NCBI GenBank assembly: GCA_023105745.1
Contig: JALGQZ010000011.1
Location: 45,848,698-45,912,697 of the forward strand
Source of the DNA: Austropuccinia psidii
Taxonomy: Eukaryota > Basidiomycota > Pucciniomycetes > Pucciniales > Sphaerophragmiaceae
DNA length: 64,000 nucleotides
Direction of reading: 5' to 3'
Both the position numbers and the translations under genes were made by a program. The notes under the pieces are model-generated. The model was not told the DNA's origin, ran no database searches, and saw only the letters and a list, made by a program, of their open reading frames with translations. Positions 12,691 through 23,500 of this stretch are shown here, piece by piece (the first letter of the stretch is position 1; each line of letters starts with the position of its first letter).

Positions 12691-15600
12691 TTGGGCCTTT
12701 GATATTATTAAAATTTAAGGTTGAAACTAAAACTAAGTCCCCTACTTTGAAGTCTGGTACTTTATGACTCTTGTCCCACTTCTGTTTTGCATAATCAAAA
12801 GCATCATCCATACTCTGTTTTGCATGATGTTTTACTTTGTCAAGCATTATTTTGAAGCTGGAAGCTGTAGGATGAATGTCAATCAAGTATTTCCTCAGTG
12901 TGTCTGCTGGGAGTCTTGGATTACATCCTTTTTCTAACATAGCAGGAGTTTGTCCTGTGGAAGAATGGACTGATGTCTTATATGCCAATTCTAATGCAGG
13001 TATCAGAGTGCACCAGTCATGGGTAAAGACATCTGAGTCTTTGAATATTAATCCATAAGCACAGAATCTCCTGATCATGTCCTCTAAAGTTTGAATCATC
13101 CTCTCTGCTAGCCCATCTGTCTGAGGGTGATATGCTGTAGAGAATGATAACTTAGTCCCAAACAATCTATGAAGATTGGTCCAAAGTGCAGATGTGAATT
13201 TAGTATCTCTTTCACTTATGATATTCTTAAATAATCCTGTATGAGAAATAACTCTACTCCATAAAAGAAGAGCTGTATCCATAGCAGTGTCATCTTTATG
13301 ACATGGTAAGAATATGGGAGTTTTGCTATATCTGTCTACTATGACTAAACAAGCATTATAACTTCTGTAACCACTTGGAGGAAGTGCTGTGACCCAATCC
13401 ATGTGAAGAACTTCCCATGGGGATTTTGGTTCTTGAATATGGATCATAAGTCCAAATTTCTTGCCTGTACTCCTGTTTGCTTTTTGGCATCTGTCACAGG
13501 TATGGCAATATTCAATGGTTTCTTTTCTCCAAGATGGCCACCATGCACAGTTCTTCACTTTTTCAAGTGTTCTGTCTTCTGACAGGTGTCCAGAGTAGAT
13601 ACTATCATGACATTCATGAAGAATGGTATTGATAAGTAATCTACTGCACAATTTCATAACACAAGAATGTTTTGTTCTGTGGTAAATGATCCCATCAAAC
13701 AAGTGAAATCTTCTTTCAGAATAGGAGTTTTTCCAAACTTCATCAAGTGCATTAACTAAAGATGTGTCCTTGCAGTCTTTATCTAACAAAGAAGTCAAGA
13801 TATGGCAATTCTTGTCTTGTTTATAAGATTCTCTGACCTCCTCAAAGAATTCAGTCCCAATATCAGTTATGTTAATTCCTTCAATTGGAATCTGTGGTTC
13901 AGCTTCCAAAGGTACATAAGCTGGGTTATCAGGGGTGTTGGCTAAAGCCCATCTACTAAGTCCATCAGCATTCTTGTGAATGTTTCCTGCTTTATGAACT
14001 ATAGTCATGTTTCCTCTATACTCTTGAATAGCTATTTGCCATCTTAAAATATGTCTGTTGGGAGTTTTCATGTTAAGAAGTGATTTTACTGCATTACAGT
14101 CAGTTATCACTTCAAAAACACTGCCATCAAGGTAATAGTGTAATTTCTCAAGTGCCCATACCAAACATAAGCACTCCATTTGGCTTGCACCATATCTGGC
14201 TTCTGTTGGTTTGATTTGTCTTGAGATATAACAAACTGGTCCTTCTGTAGGTTTGTCATTAATAATTTGGACTTGATGTAGGGCTGCCCCTAATCCATCT
14301 CCACATGCATCAATGTACAACTTAAAAGGAATATTCCAGTCAGGCATGAGGATTAAAGGTGCTCCTGTAAGGGCTTTCTTTATCTTCTCATAAGCTTTAA
14401 TTCTCTCCTGTGTCATCTCAAATACAGTCTGTTGATCACAGATTCTATAGAGTGATTTGGCTAGAATTGCAAAGTCTTTTAAGTGTTGCCTATAGTAACT
14501 AGCAAATCCAAGAAAAGGCATCATTTCTTTTTTATTCTGGGGTATTGGCTTAAGTAGCACTTCTGCCACTTTATTCTTGTCAATGCCCAAGCTCAAACCA
14601 GAAACAACATGTCCTAATGCTTTAAGCTCTTCAAAGCCAAAGTTGCATTTCTTAAGTGAAATTTTCATATTCACTTCTTCAACTTTGTGGAGTACTTTTG
14701 CAAGTCTTTCAAGGTGCAAAGACCATAAGTCAGAACATATGATAATATCATCAATATAAATGATAAGCCATCCTTCAGACAATTCTGTGGGGAAGATGGT
14801 ATTCATCATTCTTTGATAATGAGATGGAGCATTTTTAATGCCAAATGGCATTCTAAGATACTCAAAAATACCACAGTGAGTGATAATTCTAAGTAATTTC
14901 TTAGCTTTAGGCGTCAAAACATTCTGATGGAAACCTTTTAATGCATCCATTGATGTTATATACTTGGCTTTAGATAATTGAGTCAAGGTTTCTTGGATTC
15001 TAGGGATTGGATACCTATCTGGAACTGTGTAGGTATTCAAAGCTCTAAAATCTCCAACCATTCTTGACTTATCATTATGCCAAGCAATGATAACAGGTGT
15101 TGTCACTTCAACCTCCTCATTATGGCCTACTTTCCTTAGTACACCAAGTTGAATTAACTCTTGGATATGTTTCTCCAAGGCTTCTCTAGCTCTGGGACTG
15201 GCTGGATAGGCTGGTCTTCTAAGTACTGGGGGATATGGTCTGTCAATATTGAGAGTAATATCAACTTCATGTCCTCTTATAGCACCTAATGGTTCATTAT
15301 CAGAGGCAAATGCAGTATTGTATGTGTATAACACGTCAATAAGTTCATTCCTCATTTTTGGTGACAATGATGGATTAATTTGTGCTTCAACAAGTTGTGT
15401 GGTCACAAATTCTTCCTTATAAGTATCTTTCTCAGAAGATACTACTGATATTTGCTTTGGCATATTGGAGAAAGCAAATTTCTTTCTTATGTTTTCTCCA
15501 ATTGTGAAATATCTGTCTTTATGGTTATTGATATCAATACCATAAATACTTAAGTAATCATTTCCAAAAATGACATGTTGAGATGTGCAGTTGTCCATTA

Positions 15601-17998
15601 CTACAACCTCAGCTTTCATTCTTATACTTCCTGTTGGATGATGAAATACAAGAATAGTGTCTAATATACCCAAAGGGTACATATTGGTACTGGCACTACT
15701 GAATTGTACACCTTCTATTGGTAATAGATGGGTTTTCCATTCAGGAAGTATAGCTTGGAGATAATTTTTGCCTACACAAGTGCAAAATGCTCCTGTATCC
15801 AAATTGACTTTGGCTTCAACATCATTCATCAGAATGGATGTGATACAAGATGCTCCAGCAGTATAACCTTTTCCTCTAGCAGGTTTGGTTTTACACATTC
15901 TGGTATCCTGAACATTAATCAGGTTGTAGCAATCTTCACTATACTGTGGCAAATGAGTATGTACTTCAGTGACCTCAAAGAAAGCTGTGATGTTTTCAAT
16001 GGGATAGTCCTCCACTGGTGTATCTTCAGAGATTGCAGAGTCTTGATCAGATTCCTCCTTCTCTCCAGTACACTGAATGTCCTCAATGACTTTAACCTCA
16101 TTGATTTTTGTCCTCTTAGTGCAAGTGTTGGCTAAATGTGAAGTGCTTCCACATTTATGACACTTTAAGACAGGTTTTTCTGGTCTCTTATCCTCTCTGG
16201 GAATCTTAGAGGTCATCTTGGATTCTGTTGGGATTTTAGACCAAGTTTTACCAATTCTTGTTCTGGCAATGATATCTTCCATAGCATTAATGTAGTCTTC
16301 TGTTGAACAGGGTTCCACACATCTGCTTTTGATAGCATGTTCCAAATCTCCTCCACACTTTCTTAATATTTTCATATTAATCATAGTGTCAGACATATCT
16401 GGTTGTAAAGCAGATAATCTGTCTTTTTGTTTGAAGAACCAAGTAAGTGGTTTATCTTTCTCTGAGTTAAAAATGGCACTTTCAAAGGCATTTTCCATTT
16501 TAAACCTCCAAGAATTGTTGGCCCATTTGGTGATCACTTCAGATTTCCACCAAGACCAATCATGTTTACCATGATCAATCCTCATTTTGTAATACCATTT
16601 CTTTGCAGTTCTGGTAAACAGACAATGTAATTTTCCCACTATGATTTCATCAGGTATATTAAAGTCTTCTTGCAACATATCAATAGTCCTGATGAATTGA
16701 ATATGGTTGTATTCTCCTTCACCAGAGAATGTTGGCCATTCTTCTATTTTGGGAATATCTCTTGCAGAGTAGGAATTTTCTCCCAAGAATGGGGTAAGAC
16801 TTTCTTTAACAGAAAGTTTTTCTTCAGTTAAAGGTGTAGAATGTCTTGGCATATGTGGTTCATGATTCTTATGAATTTGTTCCACACTTGCAATTATTTC
16901 ATTCTTCAACTTCTGCCTTTCACTGTCACTTTTTGCTAAGTGTATAGCAAATTGATTGGTATTCTCAACTATCTTCAAGACATGGTCTTGCAGAGTCTTA
17001 AGTTGATCATTCATTCTAAAAATGGAGAGATCTTCCATCTCCTCATGCTGAACTTGGCACATGTTTTCAATTCTTATGCAATAATTGGTAATAGAGTCAA
17101 GTTTGGCATTTGTCACTTGGTGCAATTCAATGTATTTCTTGTCATTTTTCTTTAATTCAACTATATCTGATGCAATTTTAGTTAACTTGCCATCAAGTTT
17201 ACCAATTTCTAAATTAATACTAGCTTGTACACCAATTATTTCCGTGGAAAGTTTCTGTTCATCCTTTCCTGCTCTTTGGCTGTAAATTCCATCAGAGTCC
17301 TGGCCATATTGAAGACACTGTCCACGGCTGAAGGCTCCAATTTGGGGATCCTGTACCCTTGTGGGTAAGGTCTGTGCCAATTGGCTTTGCCTTTTCCTTT
17401 TCCTTGATGGTTCTTGGGACTTTTCTGCTTCTTCTGAGGTCCCTTGGGCTTGTCCTTGGACATTTCTGGAGCTGGTTTGGAGCTGGTGGACGCCACTGGT
17501 GCCTCTGTCTCCAAAGCTGGAGTCATTTCCAACTCTTTCTTCTGGTCTATGGATAAAAGACTTTGGTTCTTCAACCAGTTCTTTATCTTTTTGACCTTGT
17601 CTTTTCAAGACAGGGGGATCCAACCTCCTAAGAGTTCTATGGTCTTCTCCTGACCCAGAAAGCTCTTGATGTGTAAGTAGGAGTTCATGGCCCCCTGCCA
17701 AAGGCTTGGGAAGATTTCCCACTCTTCCTCCTTGGCTGCTCTGAACCAATTTTTGTACTGGCATTGATATATTTCTATTGTTGCCACTTGGAAATGGTTC
17801 AGCCCTGGAAATAATATCATGAATTAGTTCAGGCTCAGAATTCACGTCAAAATCTGTTGGTACAGACCTTGGGGAATGGGGGGCAACTCTGGCATCCTCC
17901 AGATGTGTCTTTCTTGTGGAAGATTTGGTCTTTCCTCTTCCTTGTCCACATCCATCTGGTTGGACTGAATAGTTGCTTCCATTTCTGGTATGCACCAT
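12665..17998 (-). CDS. Gag-pol polyprotein of element A (1777 codons)
   Basis: One open frame runs from ATG at 17996-17998. Residues 1-250 are low-complexity and overlap a second frame. Residues ~250-380 look coiled-coil. ~410-590 is the capsid-like region. A CCHC knuckle ([14 protein letters not shown]) lies at 613-626. The aspartic protease DTG is at 734-736. Reverse transcriptase has YIDD at 1081-1084. RNase H acidic residues are D1230, E1275 and D1300, with NADGLSR after them. The integrase HHCC finger is H1464, H1471, C1501, C1504. The integrase triad should be D-D-35-E. D1534 and E1632 are present, but position 1596 is Glu (SERDTKFTS) where B and C have Asp. The frame ends early through an indel (see 12303-12690). 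The ATG lies inside a predicted intron of the overlapping accessory gene, 2 nt after the stop of a small upstream frame. Confidence 0.93.
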   Translation of the reverse strand: MVHTRNGSNYSVQPDGCGQGRGKTKSSTRKTHLEDARVAPHSPRSVPTDFDVNSEPELIHDIISRAEPFPSGNNRNISMPVQKLVQSSQGGRVGNLPKPLAGGHELLLTHQELSGSGEDHRTLRRLDPPVLKRQGQKDKELVEEPKSFIHRPEERVGNDSSFGDRGTSGVHQLQTSSRNVQGQAQGTSEEAEKSQEPSRKRKRQSQLAQTLPTRVQDPQIGAFSRGQCLQYGQDSDGIYSQRAGKDEQKLSTEIIGVQASINLEIGKLDGKLTKIASDIVELKKNDKKYIELHQVTNAKLDSITNYCIRIENMCQVQHEEMEDLSIFRMNDQLKTLQDHVLKIVENTNQFAIHLAKSDSERQKLKNEIIASVEQIHKNHEPHMPRHSTPLTEEKLSVKESLTPFLGENSYSARDIPKIEEWPTFSGEGEYNHIQFIRTIDMLQEDFNIPDEIIVGKLHCLFTRTAKKWYYKMRIDHGKHDWSWWKSEVITKWANNSWRFKMENAFESAIFNSEKDKPLTWFFKQKDRLSALQPDMSDTMINMKILRKCGGDLEHAIKSRCVEPCSTEDYINAMEDIIARTRIGKTWSKIPTESKMTSKIPREDKRPEKPVLKCHKCGSTSHLANTCTKRTKINEVKVIEDIQCTGEKEESDQDSAISEDTPVEDYPIENITAFFEVTEVHTHLPQYSEDCYNLINVQDTRMCKTKPARGKGYTAGASCITSILMNDVEAKVNLDTGAFCTCVGKNYLQAILPEWKTHLLPIEGVQFSSASTNMYPLGILDTILVFHHPTGSIRMKAEVVVMDNCTSQHVIFGNDYLSIYGIDINNHKDRYFTIGENIRKKFAFSNMPKQISVVSSEKDTYKEEFVTTQLVEAQINPSLSPKMRNELIDVLYTYNTAFASDNEPLGAIRGHEVDITLNIDRPYPPVLRRPAYPASPRAREALEKHIQELIQLGVLRKVGHNEEVEVTTPVIIAWHNDKSRMVGDFRALNTYTVPDRYPIPRIQETLTQLSKAKYITSMDALKGFHQNVLTPKAKKLLRIITHCGIFEYLRMPFGIKNAPSHYQRMMNTIFPTELSEGWLIIYIDDIIICSDLWSLHLERLAKVLHKVEEVNMKISLKKCNFGFEELKALGHVVSGLSLGIDKNKVAEVLLKPIPQNKKEMMPFLGFASYYRQHLKDFAILAKSLYRICDQQTVFEMTQERIKAYEKIKKALTGAPLILMPDWNIPFKLYIDACGDGLGAALHQVQIINDKPTEGPVCYISRQIKPTEARYGASQMECLCLVWALEKLHYYLDGSVFEVITDCNAVKSLLNMKTPNRHILRWQIAIQEYRGNMTIVHKAGNIHKNADGLSRWALANTPDNPAYVPLEAEPQIPIEGINITDIGTEFFEEVRESYKQDKNCHILTSLLDKDCKDTSLVNALDEVWKNSYSERRFHLFDGIIYHRTKHSCVMKLCSRLLINTILHECHDSIYSGHLSEDRTLEKVKNCAWWPSWRKETIEYCHTCDRCQKANRSTGKKFGLMIHIQEPKSPWEVLHMDWVTALPPSGYRSYNACLVIVDRYSKTPIFLPCHKDDTAMDTALLLWSRVISHTGLFKNIISERDTKFTSALWTNLHRLFGTKLSFSTAYHPQTDGLAERMIQTLEDMIRRFCAYGLIFKDSDVFTHDWCTLIPALELAYKTSVHSSTGQTPAMLEKGCNPRLPADTLRKYLIDIHPTASSFKIMLDKVKHHAKQSMDDAFDYAKQKWDKSHKVPDFKVGDLVLVSTLNFNNIKGPKKLLKILM

Positions 17999-18206
17999 TT
18001 TTACGTCAATTTAAGGATAAAGAGTAAATTTAAAGATAAAAACACACCTTTTGGTGGTAATTTATTATTTTCTGAGTTGAATAAGGTGTCTCTTTTAGCA
18101 ATTTGCACCTCAATACTTTCTTCAGATTCTGCTTCTGAAGATTCAGGACTAGTGATGTATCTTTTACTGAGTCTGTTGCCAGATGCACAGTATTTGATTA
18201 AAGACA
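17236..18206 (-). pseudogene. Spliced accessory ORF overlapping gag in element A
   Basis: The first exon, 18206-18048, encodes about 53 residues (SLIKYCASGNRL... to ...NNKLPPK). Its first bases are TG directly after an AG, so the initiator ATG would be completed by splicing. A 63-nt phase-1 intron (18047-17985) joins it to 17984-17236. That second exon lies +1 to gag and reads like a protein: a Trp-rich helical segment ([19 protein letters not shown]), a basic tract ([13 protein letters not shown]) and a hydrophobic C-terminal helix ([12 protein letters not shown]). Element B has the same layout in the same relative frame. This copy carries three in-frame stops (17842-17844, 17824-17826, 17605-17607), so the accessory frame is dead here while gag-pol is open. 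The function is unknown. A nucleic-acid-binding role is only a guess from the basic tract. Confidence 0.7.
17985..18047 (-). promoter_or_regulatory. Predicted 63-nt intron containing the gag-pol start codon (A)
   Basis: On the minus strand the intron starts GTGTGTTTTT after AAAG and ends GCATACCAG. It holds a possible branch site TTGAC, the stop of ORF0 (TAA, 18001-18003) and the gag-pol ATG (17996-17998). Its length is typical of rust introns. Splicing keeps the accessory frame and deletes the gag-pol initiator. Retention ends ORF0 and presents the gag-pol ATG 2 nt later. Element B has an intron in the same phase and place with the ending GCATACCTCAG. Confidence 0.7.
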
Positions 18207-18603
18207 CTTTTAAAGAGAAAATATAATAAAAGAAATTATTTTTTATGATTCAAGATATTTTAAAAGATTGTTTATAAGTTTTATTATTATTTTTTTTGAT
18301 ATCAAAAAAAAAATATTCTTTTCAAAGAAAAAAGTATTAAAATTTAAGAATTTGAATAAAAAATTAAGTCAGAGTAACTCAAAGAATAATTTTATAAGTT
18401 TTTGGATGTGAAAAAGCCACGTGTAAAAACAGTACAAAATTAAACCAAATTCCTCAATGAAATAAGATTTTAAGACAATTTCAAAATTAAAAATAATTTT
18501 TTCTTTAAATTGAAGAAAAAAATATTAAATTAATATATTTTAGAACTTAAAAATATATTAATTAAGGGTACAAGGTTCAAAAAAACACGGCCAGGCCCCC
18601 AAA
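18048..18603 (-). other. 5' leader of element A
   Basis: This 5' untranslated leader lies between the 5' LTR and gag. It is very AT-rich. It contains CACGTGGCT (near 18415-18425), a motif also present in the leader of element B. It ends with a pyrimidine-rich stretch and AAAAG directly before the TG that opens the accessory exon, a plausible 3' splice site. The matching donor seen in B (GTAAGT) has no clear equivalent here. The aligned position reads ATATAT, so the first splice may be lost in this copy. Confidence 0.55.
18586..18601 (-). promoter_or_regulatory. Primer-binding-like site of element A
   Basis: The minus strand reads TGGGGGCCTGGCCGTG two bases inside the 5' LTR. Element B has TGGCGGCCTGGCCGTG at the same place. 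This is the position of a primer-binding site, but I cannot name the priming tRNA. GGCC-T-GGCC is itself an inverted repeat, so self-priming is also possible. Confidence 0.7.
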
Positions 18604-20526
18604 TGTAAGATGTGACTATGAAACTGATGATAATATTACTATTAATCAACAGTACTATGCCTGTTCTTATGAAATATAATAATAAAATATTATTATAACC
18701 ACAATTGAATAATTAAAGAATTATTTCTTTCACGTGTCAAATACTACTAGTGATTTTAACAGTGAGCAAGTAATTGTCTACAAGAATCAATTACAAGAAG
18801 AATTTAATAATAAAAACTTCTTTTATTAAAATAATAAAATTATTTTAATATATAATTATCTTTTGCAAGAATAATTATAAGGCTAATTCTTGAAGAAAAC
18901 TATTACTAGAGAAAAACTTTAAGAATTAAATATAAATGACTCACTAATACTCCAAAGAGCTTATTGATAGATAAAAGTAGAGAAATTTGACGTAGAATTG
19001 TGGATTTAAGAGATAAAAATGATTTATAGCAGGATTACAACAATATATAGTTGAATTCTATGATTTCACGTCTTTCTGATTGATTCTGAAAGATTTAAAA
19101 CACTTAAGAATAGTTTAACTAATACTTACTTGTTGGTAACAATGATATAAAATGATAATAAGATGATGATGTGGAAAAAACAGCAAGAGAAGGTCTCTTT
19201 TAAGTCAACAAAAGCTCACAGAGGCGTGCCATAGAGAAAACTGAAAAACCAGTGAGTGAGAAAGCATTAAACCCTTTTGGATTAGTACTTACATCATCTG
19301 TTGTCACGTAAAATTATCATAATTGCTTAATTGATGCTTTTACATGACTACCAACCTCAATATGGTTAAGAATAAAAGGAGTAAAATTTGTAAATCTTCT
19401 TTTATTCCAAAGTAATCATTGATTTCCCAAAGTTATCAATGCTATTGACAATTTCATCACAGGTTGTATTTACTGTGAATTTTTGCAGATTCAGTGTTTC
19501 ATGTAGAATAACCAAAAATGGACTGTAAGTAAAGCTTTTAATTTTACTAGTAAAACTGTAATTCTTTTTGGTTGTAACATAGAATATACAGTTTCCAATT
19601 GGTCCTGAATGTTTCAGAAAGATTAATTGAGAATTGTATTTTTAATGAATTTTTGAAGTTTTTACCTCATTTCTACATAGAATTGCAAATATCAGTGTTT
19701 GACTGGTTGCTATGAGGTAAATCAATGGATACTAGTCCAAAAAGGGTTTTAATTACTATTTTGGGGTTTATCCATGGAAAGTCATTAGTAATTGACATGG
19801 TTACAGGAGTGTAAGTAGCTTTTTACCTCCTTGGCATGTCAAAATAGCAGGTTATTTGCTATTTTCTGGTGTTTTACAGTAGTTGTAACTTGGTAACCAA
19901 GTTCCCAAAGAGGTTTAGTTTACCAATTGGGTCAAGATCAGCCATGGAACCAAGCTTTGGAGCTATCCACGCCTCTGGGTCCTCAGAAGTTGGGTACCCT
20001 GGCTCTCTTTGATGTCTTTTGTCCCCCTTGCTTATTTTTCATGTCAAAATAGAAATTTAAGCTTCAAGTGAGATATCCACTATGGGTGTACCAAAAGTGC
20101 ATGTAAGAATACCATAATATTAAGTTCTCAAAACATGTATAACACTATTCTTAGTGTATATGTAACATGGGATTTCTCACTTTCCCATTATTTTAGCGTA
20201 AAATCAAGAAAAACAAAAATTTTCACGGATCTTTTATGTGGTATTAATGATGTGGTGTTGAAGTATTTTCCATATTACCACCTCAAAGAGTTAATTTGAG
20301 CTTATTCACTCTACGGAGCTACCCTAGGTGAATTTTTGTGTAGAATCCAAATCTGGCCTTAAATCCATGGATTTACTTACTCAATAAAAAGTTATTCATC
20401 TTTTCTGAAATCAAAAATGATGAATTTTGAATATATGCATGATTTATGAGTTATGTATAATTCAAAATTTCTTTTTAAGATAATTGTGGCCTATTTTAGT
20501 ATGTAAAATATACGTCAAGGCTCACA
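18604..20526 (-). repeat. 5' LTR of element A
   Basis: It is 1923 bp and co-linear with 10239-12161, with about 2% divergence by eye, mostly single-base changes. Read on the minus strand it begins TGTGAGCC and ends CATCTTACA. It should hold the promoter and transcript start of the element, but I could not fix a TATA box with confidence. Confidence 0.95.
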
Positions 20527-20531
20527 ACTAA

Positions 20532-23500
20532 TAAGAGATGATGAGGTTCTTTTACAGTGAGAAAAGACCTCATTTTATACTTTTTTCAGACTTTGAATAG
20601 ATTTTAAGCTCTTAAAACATCTTAATAGTATAAACATTCACTCTATAGACTTAATTGCGGCTCTATAATATCAGCTCTGATGTCAGTAAAGTCAGAATTA
20701 TGGTTTTGGGACCACAAATGATCATTATGGATCAATAAAGAGTTAAAGAACTTATTTCAGGACACATCAGCATTTTTATGACACATCAAGAGTGTTTTAA
20801 TGACCAAGAAAAGTCATTATGGGCCGTTATAAGCTTCAAAATACCATTATTCTAAGTATTAAACCAATACCAGATGGTACAGGTTTGGTACAGACCATAG
20901 TTGCTCAGACAGATTCTAATACAGGTATCTCAGTCAATATTTGAGATATCAAGAATCAAAGAGAATATATTCAAGGATATTCATTAGCTATTCAATTTGG
21001 TATTCTCCATGTTTATCCTTCTCAAAAATAGCAGAAACTATCAGGGCTTGAGGCTTTCTGATGTATCTTTGTACATCAGTATATGCCTTAAAAAACTTCC
21101 AAGAGATATATCTCTGTGAATTTAGAACAAATGATATAGAATTTTAGGTATTTATTTCCTCTCAAGTTTGATATACTTTTACATGAATTTGTATGAATAT
21201 ATGGCAAAGATACAGGGTTTTCTTTATATTACTATTTTCAGAAATCCTGTATTTTGTTGGAAAACCTTTGAACCAAAATCTTTTGGCCAATTTTGGAGAT
21301 AGATTTATCTATAATATCAAATATTTAATCTCTAACTCTGATCCTAAATCTTGTTTTAACTTTTTACAGTTTTTACAAGCCCTCTTAGAATTTTAAGTGA
21401 TTTTCTTTGGGCTAAAGGTATGAATCTGGTATCTCTTGAATTAGGAGTGCTACTGGAATGTGGATTACACCATTAACTATAAATCAATGGAATACTTAAG
21501 AATTATACTATTTTTATAGGGCTTGAATTAACTATTTATAAGCTAGAGGAGAGAGGAAAATAAGGGATTTTCCTATTTGGTATTGATCCAAGCTGAAAGT
21601 GGCTATATCTTTGTTAATTCTGATCTAGGTTGTATAAGAATGGTATATTACTGATTGGGGAAATTCTCATTCTATAATTATACCTGCATGAGCTTTGTCT
21701 GATAAATATTTTCTATAAAGCTACTTAAAGTATGTTGATGTCATGCTGGTGCTCCCATTGAAGTCACAGGCTGAAAAAATTGAAATGTGTATATATGGCA
21801 ATGAAGTTTTCCTGAAATAAACAAGATATTTTTTTAAACCAATATAATTTAATAATATTGTAAAAAGTTTATAATTTTTATTAATATATAACTTTCTTTA
21901 ATAATTTGAAAATCTCAATAGGTGAAATTCTTGTTTCCTTGATGAATTTTTTCGACTTTAATAGAGGTGGGTTCTATAGATAATAAGATGGAGAGATATT
22001 TTGTACGATACTAGAGGGCTTTAATTAATATTAAAAAATCAGAACCCCACCTTTTCTATACTTTATTGAATTACCTCTCATGATATTGGAGAGTATCGAT
22101 TGAAACAGAGATACCCTTTGTGGTATGTGTGAAAATAGTTTGTGATTTGAGCTATTATAAATTTCAATAAAATTCAAAAAAGAAGATTCTTTCCCTAGAA
22201 TTTCAAGAGGAAAAAAACAGTCGTACAAATCAAGAAGACTTTTTTCCAACCTTATCATTCTATAATTTCTAAATATAATAATATTTCAGATTAACTAGCT
22301 TAAAAACAGGTCTCAAAAAAAGTAAATACTTCAGATAAAGCCCTTTTTTGGGAAATATTGAATTCAGATATCAAATATATACTATTTTCTAACAAAACCA
22401 CACTCCATTGTTCTCTGATATTTTTCTTTCAAAAATATAACAGCTAGAAAGAAGAGAAGCTTTCTTAGAAGCTTTATGTGTCTTATATGTTGAGAATAAT
22501 AATTATTTTTCTACTTGATGTTTTTGAAAATGAAGTATATTACGATTTAAGCTTTCAAGAGTAGAATTCATAATGAAATAAATAGTTTTTTTATTTTTTT
22601 ATTATTCTTATCTTGGTTTATAAATATCATTTTATATCAGGAATGCTCAACTATTCTACTTTTCAGTCTTCTTTTCTTTGTAGTTATTCCGTTTCTCTTG
22701 AAAAGATTACACAAGGAGGCTGTTTGCATCCTTGTGTAAATTTCTCAATTATTGTCAACTCTTCCACTGTAGCTGCTGCACAGACCCTCCTAGTTAAATT
22801 TTGTTAAAAATCATAAAACCTTTTACAGTAGGAGGCTTTGGTGTGATATTTTCAGAAAACAATACAATCAATATGAATAAAATAAAAAGAATGATTTTAT
22901 AATGATGAAAAAATATTTCTGATAATGTCCATAATACTGTAAATAAGAAAGGAAGGAACTAAAGAAAAAAAAAAGATGAATTTTTTTACATTTATAATAG
23001 ATGAACTCCCACCTTACCTACTAGATTGCTAAAAATAAAATTCAGAAAAGATAAAATGAAAACAGCTTCAAAGAAGTGCTCATAAGATAATTAAAATAAT
23101 AGAATTAACAAAAAATCTGCATTTTTTTTGGTATGCTTTAAAACAATTATTATCATTTTTTCTGGAGTTTTTTTGGAAACATAAATAAAGTTTATTATTT
23201 CCTTTTGTTCTAAAAGTGAAAATTAGTGACAATGTAATATCTTGTAAAGGAACGTTTCGAAATGGCTGATGGCCAAAAAAACTAGTATTCTACTTATGTT
23301 TTAAATTTGAAAGGTGAATCTCATATTTTTCAAGAAATGGAAACGAGTTCATCAAAAAACTTGAATTAATTTTCCCCTACTTCTTAACTTTACAAATTAA
23401 TGAATAGGAGAATAAAAAAAGATGGTATAAGCTCGCCTCAAGACAGTTAAAATATATATTTAAGACCACTTTATTATGATTTGAGGGTTTTAAAAAACTA

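Larger units (their letters stand above)
10239..20526 (-). mobile_element. Element A: full-length Ty3/gypsy chromoviral LTR retrotransposon
   Basis: Two direct 1923-bp LTRs (10239-12161 and 18604-20526) enclose a minus-strand gag-pol. The 5-bp flanks are identical: ACTAA at 10234-10238 and at 20527-20531. This is a clean target duplication and fixes both boundaries. By eye the LTRs differ at roughly 40-50 sites, about 2%, so the insertion is fairly young. A purine tract (12162-12172) and a primer-binding-like motif (18586-18601) sit where expected. Pol order is protease, reverse transcriptase, RNase H, integrase, chromodomain, which defines a chromovirus. A frameshift near the C-terminus and an integrase active-site change (D to E) suggest this copy is not autonomous. 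Confidence 0.96.

Noticed and set aside
15728..16135. 135-codon plus-strand frame
   Set aside because: It is antisense to the protease and linker region of element A gag-pol, which has clear domain motifs on the minus strand.
12303..18206. An envelope-like gene in element A
   Set aside because: No signal peptide or transmembrane frame follows integrase. The 3' end holds only the chromodomain and polypurine tract.
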